Assembly: GCF_034702125.1 (NCBI RefSeq) | Contig: NC_085857.1 | Location: 55,868,714 to 55,932,713 of the forward strand | DNA: 64,000 nt | Direction: 5' to 3' | DNA from: Engraulis encrasicolus | Taxonomy: Eukaryota > Chordata > Actinopteri > Clupeiformes > Engraulidae | Shown here: piece by piece, positions 1-12,553 of the stretch | Position numbering within the stretch: the stretch's first letter is position 1 | How the letters are laid out: each line of letters opens with the position of its first letter | Made by a program: the position numbers and the translations under genes | Notes under the pieces: generated by a model | Told to the model about the DNA's origin: nothing | Database searches by the model: none | What the model saw: only the letters and a program-made list of their open reading frames with translations

Positions 1-984
1 CTCCGCCGAACAGGAGAGGGCGGAACCGGCCCCACAGTGGCTGTCCGTGGGGCTCTCCTGCTGCATGGTTGAGGGGCAGGATGAACGGGAAGAGGGGGCC
101 TAGTCGGAGGCCGTCCCCGTTTCGAGGGTTGCACTTGAAAATTCTCCTTCTCGAGAGCAGGAACTTGGCTTCACACTATCTCCAAGGAAGTCGAGTCGAT
201 ACCCCACAGTGGTCCTCACAGACCTTGACTTTGCGGATGACATCAGTTTGCTCTCTGACAATGTGGAATAAGCACAAATTCTACTGAGCAGGGTAGAGCT
301 AGAGTGCGCCAAGGTCGGCCTCAGGCTTAACGCCAAGAAAACTGAGGTCATCACCTACAACATCCCACCTGAACATCAACCTCTGAGTACAGCAGGAGGC
401 ACTGTGCTGAAAGAAGTCAAGGATTTCAAATACTAGGGCTCATGGGTCAACTCTACGGAGGAAGATTTAAAAGTGAGGAAGACACTTGCGTGGAGGGCCC
501 TGAACGGTATGGCCAGTGTATGGAACACCAATCTCCGCCGTCCAATCAAGCTCAGCTTCTTCTACGCCACAGTATAGTCCGTCCACCTCTATGGCAGTGA
601 ATGCTGGACCCTGAAACCAACCCTAGAGAAGTCCCTTGATGGGTGCTACACCAGGATGCTGCGTGCAGTGCTTAATATCAGTAAAAGTGCACATGTAACC
701 AACTAAATCCTATACGAGGGAATACCAAGGGTGAGCGAGAAGATAGCTGTAAGGAGAATGAGACTCGCAGGACATTGTCAACGGCACCCAGAACTGCCAG
801 CCAGCAAACTGGTGCTGTGGGAACCATCACATGGGTGCCGGTTAAGAGGACGTCCCACACTAACATGTGTGGACATACTCAAGAAGAACGCAGGAGCCCA
901 GAGTACCAGCGAACTGAAGAGATGTATGGAGAATCAGGATGACTGGAAGCAACGATGGAAGGCTCGTCTAAGGACGACCTAGAG
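1..984 (+). pseudogene. Non-LTR retrotransposon (LINE) reverse-transcriptase relic, 5' truncated by the window edge
   Basis: One frame stays recognisable from about 221 to 982. It holds FADDISLLSDN (positions 230-262), the catalytic F/YADD motif of a LINE reverse transcriptase, then a thumb-like stretch containing LYGSECWTLKP (about 587-620) and a basic tail with MRLAGHCQRHPE (about 760-795), the usual order of RT C-termini in this class. Four in-frame stops (269-271, 434-436, 575-577, 704-706) break the frame; at least two sit where a glutamine codon would be expected, as C-to-T decay leaves. The frame closes at 980-982. The enzyme would copy its own RNA at a nicked target site. It is dead here. 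The clade within the LINEs is not certain. The tail runs straight into an opposite-strand gypsy relic. Confidence 0.85.
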
Positions 985-1575
985 AGACCAACTCAACCGG
1001 CCTGGTCATATTTGGGCGAGCTGGTTTAGGGCGGTCCACTGAAATGCACTCTGATTTGCCCCTAATGTCTACCACAAAGTTCTTGTCCCCAGGTTCCACA
1101 ACACGGAAAGGGCCCTCAGGAGAGAGAGGTCCGCAGTGGCCATCAACTCGGATGAAAACATACTTTATATATACTGAAAACACTTTAGGCCACTAGGGAC
1201 GTGAGAGTTTGGTAAACCATGGCAGGAGGTAGGAAGTGGAGCGAACAGCCTGGCATTGTCCAACAGGCTGGAGCTCTGGAGTATGGCTGACCAGGGGATC
1301 GTGGTGTTGGGGACAAACTCCCTGGGGACCCGTAGTGGCCTGGAGGCCTGGAGGTCTTCATTCGTTGCTGTCCTGATGCCCAGCCTAATCCATGGGAGCC
1401 TGTCAGTCCAGGAACTGTCCTTCAGGCTGGCACGGAGGGAGGCTTTCATGGACATCACTCTGGGGGTGGTAGGCCATGGTGCGGTGCAGTTTAACTCCCA
1501 AGCTCCACACAACAGTGTTCCAAAGCTCAGAGGTAAATTGAACGTCACAGGCGGTGTACGTTGGCACGTTGACAC
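985..1575 (-). pseudogene. Ty3/gypsy-type LTR retrotransposon integrase C-terminal relic
   Basis: On the minus strand two overlapping frames carry the end of a gypsy-type pol polyprotein. The upstream frame (1575 down to about 1165) contains DRLPWIRLGIRTATNEDLQA and, later, LLDNARLFAPLPTS; the second frame (1183 down to about 985) contains YVFIRVDGHCGPL and GPFRVVEPGDKNFVVDIRG, which in fish gypsy elements follow the integrase core. The switch between frames near 1165-1183 shows a frameshift, and another shift probably lies near 1470-1500. No LTR, primer-binding site, protease or RT is visible, so this is a short dead fragment. Its 3' end meets the LINE relic tail to tail near 985. Confidence 0.8.
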
Positions 1576-1619
1576 GCCACACAGATGTTCGCCCAGCTCC
1601 TCACCTCTTATTTAAGTCT

Positions 1620-2813
1620 GTGCCACACAAACTTGACATAAGAAGCCGAATCAATAAAGCCATGAATGCATTTAGAATGTTGAACAACATAATAAGTCCC
1701 AGCTAGAGTTCACGTTAGCCGGCTGTGGCCGGACATTGGCTGTTTTGCAGGCATGAATGACCGGCAAAATAAAATGTGACCGGACAAAATTTCAGACAAA
1801 AATGATAACAATAAATCATTTTAAATACTGAAAGTTACAAAACACCAGTAATATGAAACTGAACAAAGCTGAAAATAATTGTGAATAGCCTGAATGAACG
1901 TGTCATAAACAGCACGCAGTAGTGTTGCTTGTGCTCTCATCCCCACGTCGTTGTCCCCAGTCAGGTTATGCTTCGCAATCACTTGACTCACGCTGGCTGC
2001 TGTCGAGGAACAATTCTGCTTTTTGTAGCCTATTTTACCAATATATCAATGAACACAACAAAGGGCATTGCATTTGCAAAACCGTTTCATGCCCACTGCC
2101 CAGTTGCGAAGTCAACTGTTTGGGACTCAATGCGATGGCATGTGCAGCATTGCAGAAATTTATCACTTTCACTTTTACCTCTGCTGAAAAACGGTGGTGG
2201 ATCTCCAAGTAGGCAACAGCAGAGCCATACAGAGGGGAGAATCGGGCAATCTCTGATGTGTGCTAAGGCCGACTTCCTCATTAGCAAAATTAGCTGTTTT
2301 AGCTTCTCAGTACTGCTCAGCGTTGCGAATGTTAGTTCCTAGTAGTGGGCATAGCACACAGCAAATGCAATGCGATGCAATGCAGGGAATATGACAAGAC
2401 TTGCTGTTCGTAGTAATAACTTCAGATAAACATCACAGATGGTAAAACTGTTGTGATTATCACCACCGAGACAGTTGATGGTTTACATATTTGTGGTGAT
2501 TACCCCACAGTATAGTTCGTTAGTCCTTATTTTTGGCTGTTAATGTGGTGGTTCTATGTTGAGTCATGGAAAGACAGCCGCTTTAGGAACAACCTAATCT
2601 CGCTGAAAGGCGGGGCTGCCCTTTAATTCCTGGTCCTCCAATCGCGTAACTCTCCCTTCTGTATGGCTCTGGGCGACAGTAGAGGGTCAAATTGAACATT
2701 TCAGAGAAAGACGTGTATACGAGAAGTCCCCGCGAAAGACCATGCAGGGCTTTAGGCCTACAACTTTTTTTTACATCACTGACCAAAATGAATGTAACTC
2801 ACACGCCCACATA
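1620..2813. other. Unassigned non-coding stretch
   Basis: No gene or clean transposon boundary found. Around 1700-1800 a run rich in GCCGG/CCGGACA motifs resembles a dispersed repeat end, but I found no partner end. Open frames at 1922-2342 overlap in two frames, have no domain signature, and look accidental. Confidence 0.4.
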
Positions 2814-2815
2814 TA

Positions 2816-4413
2816 CAGTGAGGAGAATAAGTATTTGATCCCTTGCTGATTTTGTTGGTTTGCCCACTAATAAAGACATGATCAGTGTATAATATTAATG
2901 ATAAAATGTATTCTAATATGGAGAGACAGAATATCAAAAAGAAAATCCAGAAAATAGCTTTGAAGAATATATTTTAATTGATTTGTATTCCATTGAGGAA
3001 AATAAGTATTTGAGCCCTATAGTCAAAGAAGACAAAATACTTGGTGGCAAAGCCCTTGTTTTCTCGTACAGAGGTCAGATGTTTCTTTCAGTTAATGACA
3101 ATGTTTGTGGATATATTAGAAAGGATTTTTGTCCACTTTTCTTTGCAGATCATCTCTAAATCATTTAACTTGTATGACTGTAGCTTGGCAAATGGGAGCT
3201 TCTGTTCCCTCCACAGGATTATTATAGGGTTAATGTTTGGAAACTGTCGGCTACTTCATGACCTTAATGTGCTTCTGCTTGAGCTACCCCTTCGTTGCTT
3301 GGGCTGTATGTTATGGATTATTATCATATTGGGAGGCCAATCCATGACCCACCTTCAGTCTAGTGGTGGTGGGAAAGAGGTTGGCATGCAGCATTGTACG
3401 TTTACATGTCTCCCTCCATCCATTTCTTGACGATGTGAAGTTGTCCTGTGTCTTGGCCAGACAAACAACCTCAAAACATAATGTTACCACTTTCATGTAT
3501 GATGTTAGAGAAGGTGTTGTTCTTGGGATCATAGGCAGCATTTCTCTTCCTCCAAACACAATGAGTTGTGTTAATGCCAAACAGTTTGATTTTGGTGTCA
3601 TCTGATTCCAGCACCTCCCAATCATATCCTCAATCAGTCTGATATTCCGTGGCAAACCTCAGATGAGCCTGAACAGGTTCCTTCTGAAGCAGGATTCCAT
3701 ACATGCACAGCAAAATTTTAATTCCCTGTGGTATTAAGTGTTTCCAATAGTTGTCTTAGTGATTGAGGTCCCAGCTGCCTTGAGATCATTTCCTCGCTCC
3801 TCTCATACAGTATTAAAGGGGCTTTATCTCTTTTTTCTGGTTATTAAATTCCCACAAGGTCAAATCTTGTATGGAACCACAGACAGGCCTAAGATTGATG
3901 ATTGATGATCATTTTGTATGTCCTAAAATTGGGGAGAAATGCACAGTTTGCTTCTTAATATCCAGGAGCCCATTTCAGCCTTGTTGAGTTCTAAAATCTT
4001 GTCCCTGACATCCTTTGACAGCTTTTTGGTCTGTCCCATGTTGGCGAGTTTAGTTTGATTGATTGAATCTGCAGAATCAGTCCATAGAATCAGTCAATGT
4101 GTCTTTTGTGCAGGTTACTATTAACAGGTGTGTTCAATTCAGATAACAAGTTGATTGGAAGTGCCATTTGATCTGCGGGATCAGAACTCTGGTTGTAATA
4201 ATGGTTGGCAGGGGGTCAAATACTTATTTCCGTCAATGAAATATGAATAAATTAATATGTATTCTTTAGAGTTAATTTCTGGATTTTCTTTTTGATATTC
4301 TGTCTCTCCATATTAGAATACATTTGATCATTAACATTAAAGACTGATCATGTCTTTATTAGTGGGCAAACCAACAAAATCAGCAAGGGATCAAATACTT
4401 ATTCTCCTCACTG
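2816..4413 (-). mobile_element. Tc1/mariner-family transposon, 1,598 bp, with IR/DR ends
   Basis: The element is bounded by TA on each side (2814-2815 and 4414-4415), the Tc1/mariner target duplication. Its ends are inverted repeats of about 200 bp that begin CAGTGAGGAGAATAAGTATT. Each end carries the motif AATAAGTATTTGA twice, outer (near 2826 and 4390) and inner (near 3001 and 4215). This is the inverted-repeat/direct-repeat layout known from Sleeping Beauty-type Tc1 elements, where each copy is a transposase site. The full length fits an autonomous Tc1 element, but the transposase inside is broken, so it could only move with an enzyme supplied in trans. Confidence 0.93.
3010..4039 (-). pseudogene. 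Tc1-type transposase pseudogene
   Basis: Reading the minus strand from the ATG at 4039, the start MGQTKKLSKDVRDKILELNK is a typical Tc1 transposase N-terminus (paired-like DNA-binding domain). The catalytic part follows in broken frames: a stretch at 3655-3311 ends in VGHGLASQYDNNP, the degraded region around the second catalytic Asp (family form FQHDNDPKH), and an adjacent frame gives NPI..LWRE and AKLQSYKLNDLEMICKE, the C-terminal D/E region. The C-terminus reads close to NKGFATKYF near 3050-3030. Several frameshifts and stops are present and the longest intact piece is about 115 codons. Normal family length is about 340 residues. Not functional. Confidence 0.88.
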
Positions 4414-4415
4414 TA

Positions 4416-6260
4416 TAGCGTTGTACGGAACGTGGTGTTTCCATTACTTTTGAGAGCGCAGGAACACATCGCAATACAGTTCAAATTTCAGTGGCGTCGT
4501 TACTGTTACTGCACTACCATTACAGTCATCTTCTCGTTACCCAATTTGAGTAGGGAAATCCTCTTCGGTTTTGCTGACACAATATTTTCAGTCGATAACT
4601 TAGGCTAGATATGCGTGCAGCACGTTGGCTGGCTGCTTTTTTTCCGTTTGAGCTCTTGGGTGTGTGAAAGAGAGTGCGTGTTTGCTCCCTGTGCATACAA
4701 GCAGGGCTCTAAATTAACACCAGCTAGAAAAGACCAATTTTCTAGCTACTTTGACCCATAGTGGCTGGCTATATGAGGGAAGGTCCGTTAGCAGGGCCGT
4801 CGTTAGGCTTTAGCCCCCCCTACATTAGTATTAGCCCCCCCTTTAACGATTTTGCAAAAAAAAAAAAAAATGTATAGCCTATATATATATATATTTTTTT
4901 TACATTTTTCCAAAAACAAATGCAGTAAAGCACTGAATACGAACCACCACGAAGGCAAGTTAATCTGAATACAAATTCCTGTTTGCTTATTTATTGTTTA
5001 ATGCCACTTATATCCTACTGCACAGCAATAAAAGCAGGGTGCACAGCAATATGTTATGCGGGGGCGGGGCTCGTGTATTAGACAACACCGTTGTCAGACC
5101 CTGTCAATAATGATGGAAGTCATTTTTACTAATATCTACTATTATTGGAATGATCTGAGCAGCGAGACAGTCACGCAAGCACGCACAACCACAGTACCAT
5201 ACCGAACCCCAAATGTAGCCTACTTCTACACTAGGCTACACATCATGTAAACACCTACACACCTAAACACACTTTCACCGTTATTTCATCTCGATCATAG
5301 TGCAAAACAGAAGCAAAACGGAAAAAGTGTCTCCAAAGTGTGTGTGTGTGTGTGTGTGTGTGTTTGGGTGTCACTTCGTTACACAACGCAGTTGATTCCC
5401 TTCCAAAGCATTCAGTTGCACGTTGCGTCTCAAATGTGAAACATAATACGAATACAAATTGTGTATTAACCGAACTACGTATGTTCAAGCATCACGCGAC
5501 TCTTCCATCACTTTGAAGACTTATGTACATATAGCCTATGTGGTTACTATCTTTGGTTATTGATGGACGCGATAGTGACTGCTGTGTAGCCAAACGTTCA
5601 CACAGGCTCGCACACACATAGCCTGGGCGAAAGCCGATAGTTGACACACGAACGCAGCCGGTGACACTGGAGTACCTCAGTGGTTCACAGCACCAAAACC
5701 CATCCACGAAACCAGCGATCCTACTACAGTACCACTGACGATACCTAGTGCTGTCGTAATAACTCTGAAGTGGTGAATGCATTCACACAGGTTACTCAAG
5801 CATCACGACTCGAAATGTGCACTCCATTGTTGTTTTGACATGTTTGCATTTAAATAACCTACCGTTTACCTATAGCAATATTTCACACTCTCCATCATAG
5901 CGCAACAAACCAAGAAAAAGAACTGAACCTGCTTCAGCGAAACTAGTTCTTCACAGCAAAAACATGACCCCAAGTTGACAAGCCACAGCGGGCTAAATTA
6001 ATAACCAAACGGCCTACCTTAAAACACTGTCTTGATCGCAGGACATCTTGCAAGTATTCCACTTTAATCCAAACGGTTTACACACTCAGCACTGCTAGCA
6101 AGCACTGGGGTTTGCATTGCTAATTCATCTTGTGTATGGTAAAACATTTTCTTCGGTTTCTTCAGATATTAGTAATGTCACTCACTACCCACATCCAAAA
6201 TGTGTCGCTAATTATATTATTTCAACTAGAAAGAGATACAACAAATCATTGTTATATCCA
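4416..6260. other. Unassigned non-coding stretch with a GT microsatellite
   Basis: No gene recognised. 4700-4850 has repeat-like text (GGGCTCTAAATTAACACC; CAGGGCCGTCGTTAGGC at 4794) that looks like the end of an hAT-type element, but no matching right end was found. The open frame at 5492-5782 on the minus strand has no recognisable domain. Confidence 0.4.
5338..5363. repeat. (TG)n microsatellite
   Basis: About 13 uninterrupted TG units. Confidence 0.95.
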
Positions 6261-6267
6261 GCCTGAT

Positions 6268-6655
6268 CTCCAAAAATTACATGCTCCTGGGCACGGATGT
6301 TAAGGACACAAAATCCGTGTCCAGGAGCACGGATTTAGTCAAAATTCCGTGCTCCTGGACACGGAATTGTTTTCCGTGTCCAGGAGCTGTGCCCAGAGCA
6401 AAACAATCCCTAACCCTAACCTGTCAGTAGGTAATGTTTTTTTTTTTTGAGGAAAAAAAATGAAATTAGAAAAATCTTGAGAAAACACAAGACTGTGGAA
6501 ACATAGAGCTGTGGGAGTACAAAGAGAGCACTTCTGTGTGTCCATCACGGAAAACAATTCCTTGTCCAGGAGCACGGAATTTTGGCAAAATCTGTGCTCC
6601 AGGACACGGATTTTGTGCCCTTAACATCCATGTCTAGGAGCACGGAAATTTTGCT
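6268..6655. repeat. Palindromic repeat built of GGAGCACGGA/TCCGTGCTCC blocks
   Basis: The left arm (6280-6400) and right arm (6545-6650) each contain several copies, in both orientations, of the block GTCCAGGAGCACGGA. The arms are inverted with respect to each other: one has GGGCACGGATGTTAAGGAC, the other reads back as GTGCCCTTAACATCCATG. About 140 bp of A/T-rich spacer with poly-T and poly-A runs separates them. It behaves like a foldback MITE. No coding capacity and no clear target duplication. Confidence 0.75.
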
Positions 6656-6789
6656 ATATGTTGCTATATCGAACCCCACTACAACTGAAAACAAAACTCA
6701 GTAAACTGGATGACGTACTGGATGGTGGCAGGCTACGGTGTTCTTCAGGGGACAAACTTCAGACGTTGACAGTGGTTAATACAAATGAG

Positions 6790-9512
6790 CCTTTCGCAAA
6801 GCCCCTCCCACAAACGGCCGCCAACCAATCCAAGCTCAGCAACGGTAACTAAGGAGTATAGAACTTGATAGAGGTCCGTCAAAAACTTGAGATTTCAGGG
6901 AGACATAAAATGTGTGCCTATGCAGGCCCGTTGCGTTAAGGTACGCAATGTAGGCAGTTGCCTAGGGCCCCCGAGTAGGTGGGGCCCCCAAGGACGACAG
7001 GTTATGTGCCCAACAGCAATGACGATTTTAAATATCTTTACAATAAGGCACTGTCATCTGTATGAAGGGCGCTGCTGCGAGGGAAGCAACAGCGCCTCTC
7101 TAATACCCCCTGCTCGAGGGGGCCCCCCTCCCAATAGGTTTGCATCAGCGACAACGTGAAAATGTCAATTGCCAAACAGCGCAACGACAATTTAGTCAGT
7201 CAAAGTACCCCCAGCTGGAGGGGGCCCCCCTTCCAATTGGTTCAAGCGTCAAAATCCAGCGCAAATACAAACTGGAAATCAAGCGACATAATCTCTCACT
7301 GGGTGTTGCTCTCTCACTGGGTACAGTACGCTCTACATTTTTGGCTCAAGACAGTTGCTTTTATAATACAAGTTAATTTTGAAGACGACACATTACTCTC
7401 TGTACTGCCAAACCACCAAACTGTCCCAGGCCAGTTGACATCGCACAGACAGCAAGGTGCTTCATTTAGCCTACACTTTACAGTGTATTGTGTTTTCAAA
7501 AACGTCTGTGAAGCATTAGGGGCGTAATCCACGTGCTGTAACAAGCACTGGGCAAACGTCGATTGTTCAGTAACGCGCATTTTCCCGACACGGAACTGTT
7601 TTGGATGTGGACAAACGCAAGAAGAAACGAATGAACAATGTAATGACTATCGTATAACACGAGTCACACAAGTGCATTGAGTGGGATAGCTACATTGTAG
7701 CACAATAGCCTTTCTTGCTATTACTATGGATTACACCTTGGAATTTGGAACCATGGTTGTGGAAACGCGTGGATTACAGTCAGAGGTTGGGATACATTCT
7801 GGGATAGGCTACATTCTGCGGTCAAGACAACTCAAGGTAAGGGCACCGGGATATTGGTCCCCTATAATTGACACCGTTGTCAACCACGGAGTAACGTGTT
7901 AACTTGTTCAGTGATCCTTGGTCGCTACAGTAGCCTATTCGTGTTTGCTGCGATATTAGGCAACATTTGGATTGTATTTTCAAGTGCGTGATGGATGCGA
8001 TACGAAAAAAATCTCGTCGAGGAGACCCCCATTGGGTTTCTTGCTTACCAATATCACATCCCCCCAAACCCCCACTGTGCCTGCTCATTCGTTTCTCAGC
8101 CTTGAGTTTCTGGACTGTAGGCCTGTTTTATGAGTCAATATTTCGTTTTGCACAAATGGAGCACCCTCGGTTAGATTTTAAAAGTGATTGGAAAGATTAG
8201 ACCATTCTTTATTTGTGCAATGATCATGATTTTCGTGGTAGGGTAAAAAAAAAAACCTGATTGGGCCATATAGGCCTACTTTCATGTGAGAGGTTAACTG
8301 AACATTACTTCATGAGAAATGAGCCTACTGAATGGAATGGGCTTTATTTGTCCAGGTCTTTCTTCATAAAGTTTCATAAAATGAACTGTAGGGACTAGTT
8401 ATCATAATAATTAGATTGCATTTCCTCACAGAAAATGCTGGTGTACACATATATGCTTGCTTTTTATGCATTCATTGCCCTTCATGCAATGTAAGGTGAC
8501 TTGTTTGTTCCTAGGTTTCCATGGATATGGATTCTGTGACATTACGGTATGTTGTAATGGTAGGCTATGTGACAATGACTGAAGTGCCATCCAGAAATGG
8601 TCTGGCCCATCTGAAACAGAAATTATTGTGCTGTGGCTGCCCCATCAGGTGCGCCCCGCGCCCCCCCCCCGGAAAAAAATAGCCTAGGGCGGTCCACGAC
8701 ATCATCTTAAGTTTGATTAGGACTTCGTTTTTTCATTTTTCCGAAGCCAAGAACTCAAGAGTACTGAGAACAGGAATGGATTAAGCCATGTGGGGCTATT
8801 AGCCCCAGGTGATCATATTTAAAAGTAGCAGGCTATCTGTGCAATCGTCTTGTTTGCTAATGTAGCCCCCTCCCCTTTGCATTTAGCTGGCAGTAAACGT
8901 ACCCTAAACAAATAATCAATGCATCGCTCAGACTTAAGGACAATATTATATGATATTACAGTATTGGATTCATGGCATTATGATTCAAATGTGATTGGGA
9001 AACTAGTTGCGTTTAATAAGTCATAAGCTTAGTCTATGCGACAAATGCACAGCCCACGGAGCAGCCCCCACCCTCTCTCCTTCCCGGTGTGTGTCTGTGT
9101 GCGTCGAGTGTGACGGCAAAAAAAAAGTAACACTGAAATGGGGCTGCGCTTGTTCCAACCTTGTTATGAAGATATGAACTGTCAACTAAAACCATTAAAG
9201 TGAACAGAAGAGAGACGCCCAGTGTGACTGCCCAAGAGCTGTGCAGTGTGCCCAAAGCCCGTCAAAGGTCTTGGCGGATCCCTGCAATGTCCCAGTTTAC
9301 ACCAAGCACTATCAAAATGTCCTGGTTACATACATTACATCGCCATCATCAAGTTGTTGTACTTCTCAGTTGAATATGGCTTCTAGTAATCAGCGTGTGT
9401 ATACAAGAAGTGTACACACATTTCCTATGAAACGCAGCCAAAACGTGTGCCTGGTTCTAAGTTTTTGACGGACGTAGCAACAATAACTAGGGGGCGTGGC
9501 TTTTGCGAAAGG
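6790..9512. mobile_element. Possible DNA transposon bounded by short inverted motifs
   Basis: Two blocks occur in inverse orientation at both edges and in the same order: CCTTTCGCAAA (6790-6800; its complement at 9502-9512) and GTCCGTCAAAAACTT (6874-6888; its complement at 9459-9473). The left edge has about 45 extra bases between the blocks. I see no target duplication and no transposase frame inside. Other repeats lie within, including an imperfect direct duplication at 7080-7250 around CCCCC..GGAGGGGGCCCCCC. The boundary call is tentative. Confidence 0.35.
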
Positions 9513-9514
9513 TG

Positions 9515-11926
9515 AATTGGCCCCGACGTGATGCATTGGCTGCGTTATTCGCCAAAAAGCTTAAAATAAGATAACTCCATAACGGCGCGGCATTTCTCGG
9601 AATGGCTCCTCATCATTAGATACATTTTGGGTCATGGGAAATCGATGGTGAAACTTTCATTTTACGCCGGAACTATCCTTTAATCTTTCAAAAAATCCAA
9701 GTGGTCACAATGTTGGTCTATTAATTATTTAATCATTTACGTTGATGAAGCAATTTGTTGAAAATATGTCCTTTGGTGTGACGTTAAGAAATAAATATAT
9801 TAAGTAAGTCTTAATTTAATGAGAAAGGATTTTGTTTCCCATTAGAGGTGAGCTTATTAGAAACCTTCGAGGAAATACAGTGATATCTCTCTTTTTAGAT
9901 GTTCAAAATTGTCCGAATTTATACTAAAATTTCAGGGATATTCATTTGTTTGTCCATAAAGCAATATTCAGTGCTTATCAAAAATATTGTTAAGCTCAAA
10001 CAAATATTTGAGCGTTTAAAAAAATGTCACATCGTGGGACATTCATGTCACACTAAAGGACAGAAATGCAAAACTGAGCCAGAAACAAATGTATCAACAT
10101 ATTTTGCCTTTTGATCATAATGTAATGCTGTAGTCAATATGGACCTACAATTTATGCTTTTAAGTCTTTAAGTCATAGATTATCAGCCTATCGTAACACT
10201 TAATGACAGCCATGCGGTCATTAAATTTAACCTGCAGAGCTCATAAGACTCATACTGAAGTGTGACCTTGGCATGACCATCACACCTCACCCTCTTTGTA
10301 GGTATGCTATGACTGTCACACCATTGAACCTGTAGTGTGTAGTGGCCAGTGCCTGTTTGGTATCTCAAGCTGGACAGCACATTCTATATTGAGCTCTCCA
10401 CAGCATACTTTATTCATCTATACTTCTCTATACTCTCTCACTCATCTTTCCTTCACTGTTACCGTTGTATTTTATGGTTTCAAAGCACCATTAATGACAT
10501 TTTATATCCTTTGACAGTATCTAGAATCAACAGCAAATATTCATCAGCAATGCAATGCAAAGTATAAATTCCAATGACCAATAAATGAATAAGTAATTTG
10601 AATACTTATTTATCTATTCATACAACAAAATAAACAAAAATATGTATCTATTCAAACAACAAAATCAACAAAAAAATGGACAACCAGTTGTTTTAAAACC
10701 TATTTCTCAGATATCTAGTCCTTTGTTGTGACCTGTTTGTCCTTTGGTGTGATACTTCAAAGTGTCACACCATAGGACTTTTACCATAGGACTTTTGAGC
10801 TTTTGAGTTAATTTAAAGCCATGTCGTTGCCAACTGAAATACAATTTCACCTTTAGTAAGATGCATTTGCATACATCTGCATAAGAAAAAAAATTGAAAA
10901 ATATACACTATTGTCAAAATGTATTTTATGGCTGTCGAACCAAAGGACTACAAAACTAATACATCTTGTGGTAGCAAAACGTAATTGATTGATTGAAGAA
11001 CTCTGAGAGAAAAACCTAAAATCCACCCTTGCCATTGGCTTCTTAAGGGTCTAAAGTCACAATGTATGTACCGCTGGAGCTTCAACAATAGATAATTATC
11101 CACAGAATTAACCAAAAATATGATGTCACACCACAGGACATTGTTTTCTGTTACAAAGTTTGCATTCTGTTACAAAGTCCATACAGTCTCAGAAAAACAT
11201 GAAAAAAATTAAGCATTCCCACTTGCTAAAATAGACACCTTGAAAAACATGCAGGGCTGTTTAGACAAATGACTTTGATTATTTATTTTAAAATGTTTTA
11301 ATATGGAGAACCAGGCTTGTGACAGTCACACCATAGGACAAATGTGACATTTGACTCAAAATTAAGTATACTTATTTAAGCTCTGGATTTATTACACATT
11401 ACTTTTTCACAACAATGACACTAGTTTAATCATTTAAAACATTGACAATTTTGAAAGCATGAATTTACTTAATTTTAAGAGCCTGTGACAGCAAAATGTT
11501 CACGTCACGTCATCTACCCATGTGTAAATGGTGACTGAAACATTTGTTAAAATAGTGATACAAGCATCAAACTACTCATCAAAGTACAATACTCCTTAGA
11601 CATGACAAAAGGATGTGGGTCAATTGAAATACAAGACGGCTGCTCATTTTCCTAAATGGTGACACAAACGCATGTTCTGCGGGAAATACAGACTGTGATG
11701 CAAGCATCAAAATTGGTAAAGATAATTGTTGATATAACTCCTTTGAAAAAATATACGAGTAGATGGCTACTTTACAGATCAGTAATCCAGCGATAATTGA
11801 AACAATGGTTCATAGTGATATAGTAAAGGGTTTTTTTTACCATTATGGAACTGACAAAAGCACCAGACTTTGCATGGTGTAGCATGCTGTAATTCTAGCC
11901 TAGGAGCACTCGGAAAATAATTTACG
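9515..11926. other. AT-rich gene-free stretch with a dispersed TCACACC..AGGAC motif
   Basis: The left edge (9560-9680) resembles the end of a common fish DNA-element family (CGCCGGAACTATCC). From 9768 to 11339 a roughly 15-base motif, GTCACACCATAGGAC and variants, appears seven times in both orientations: 9768-9782, 10047-10061, 10718-10732, 10739-10752, 10763-10777, 11124-11138 and 11325-11339. No coding frame of note. Nature unknown. Confidence 0.5.
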
Positions 11927-12553
11927 GTAACACTATGAAGCTCATATCTAGCATATTATTAGCGCATTTATAACAAATTATAATGCACATTACAACTACA
12001 CATTACGACTACTGCCATGATGTTTCATGATGTTTTATGTTAACAGTAATGAATAACCATGAATCTAGCTTATAATGCTTTATGAATCCAAGGGTGTTAT
12101 GAGTGCTCGTGACTGGATATAAACTACAGGCTGCCTGATGGGGCTTACAGTACATCATGATGCATTATAGATGTGCATTATACAGTCCATTATAGATGCA
12201 TCCATATTATGAACTTCACTTTACTTACAGCACACATTGACAACTTATGATCTCACATGGAACATTATAGTATCTTATGAGCCCTTATGACAGTTTATGT
12301 GCATAGAGGGTAGGTCGTCATAATGGACTATAAGCCCCATCAGGCAGACGGTAGTTTATAGCCAGGCATGAGCTCTCATGACACCCTTCGATTTTTAAAG
12401 CATTATAAGCTAGATTCATGGTTATTCATAACTGTTAATATGAAGCATCATGAAGTATTATGCGTGTTGTAAGTAATTATAATGTGCATTTTATAATTTG
12501 TTATAAATGCGCTTATAATGCGCTATAGATATGGGCTTTAAGTAAAGTGTTAG
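11927..12553. mobile_element. Palindromic MITE of about 630 bp
   Basis: The two halves are imperfect inverted copies: CATGAATCTAGCTTATAATG in the left half is answered by CATTATAAGCTAGATTCATG in the right, and GATGGGGCTTA at 12137 by TAAGCCCCATC near 12329. The outer ends read GGTAACACTATGAAGC and, complemented from the right, TAACACTTTACTTAAAGC. No coding capacity. A fragment of the same family lies at 61722-61793. Confidence 0.8.
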
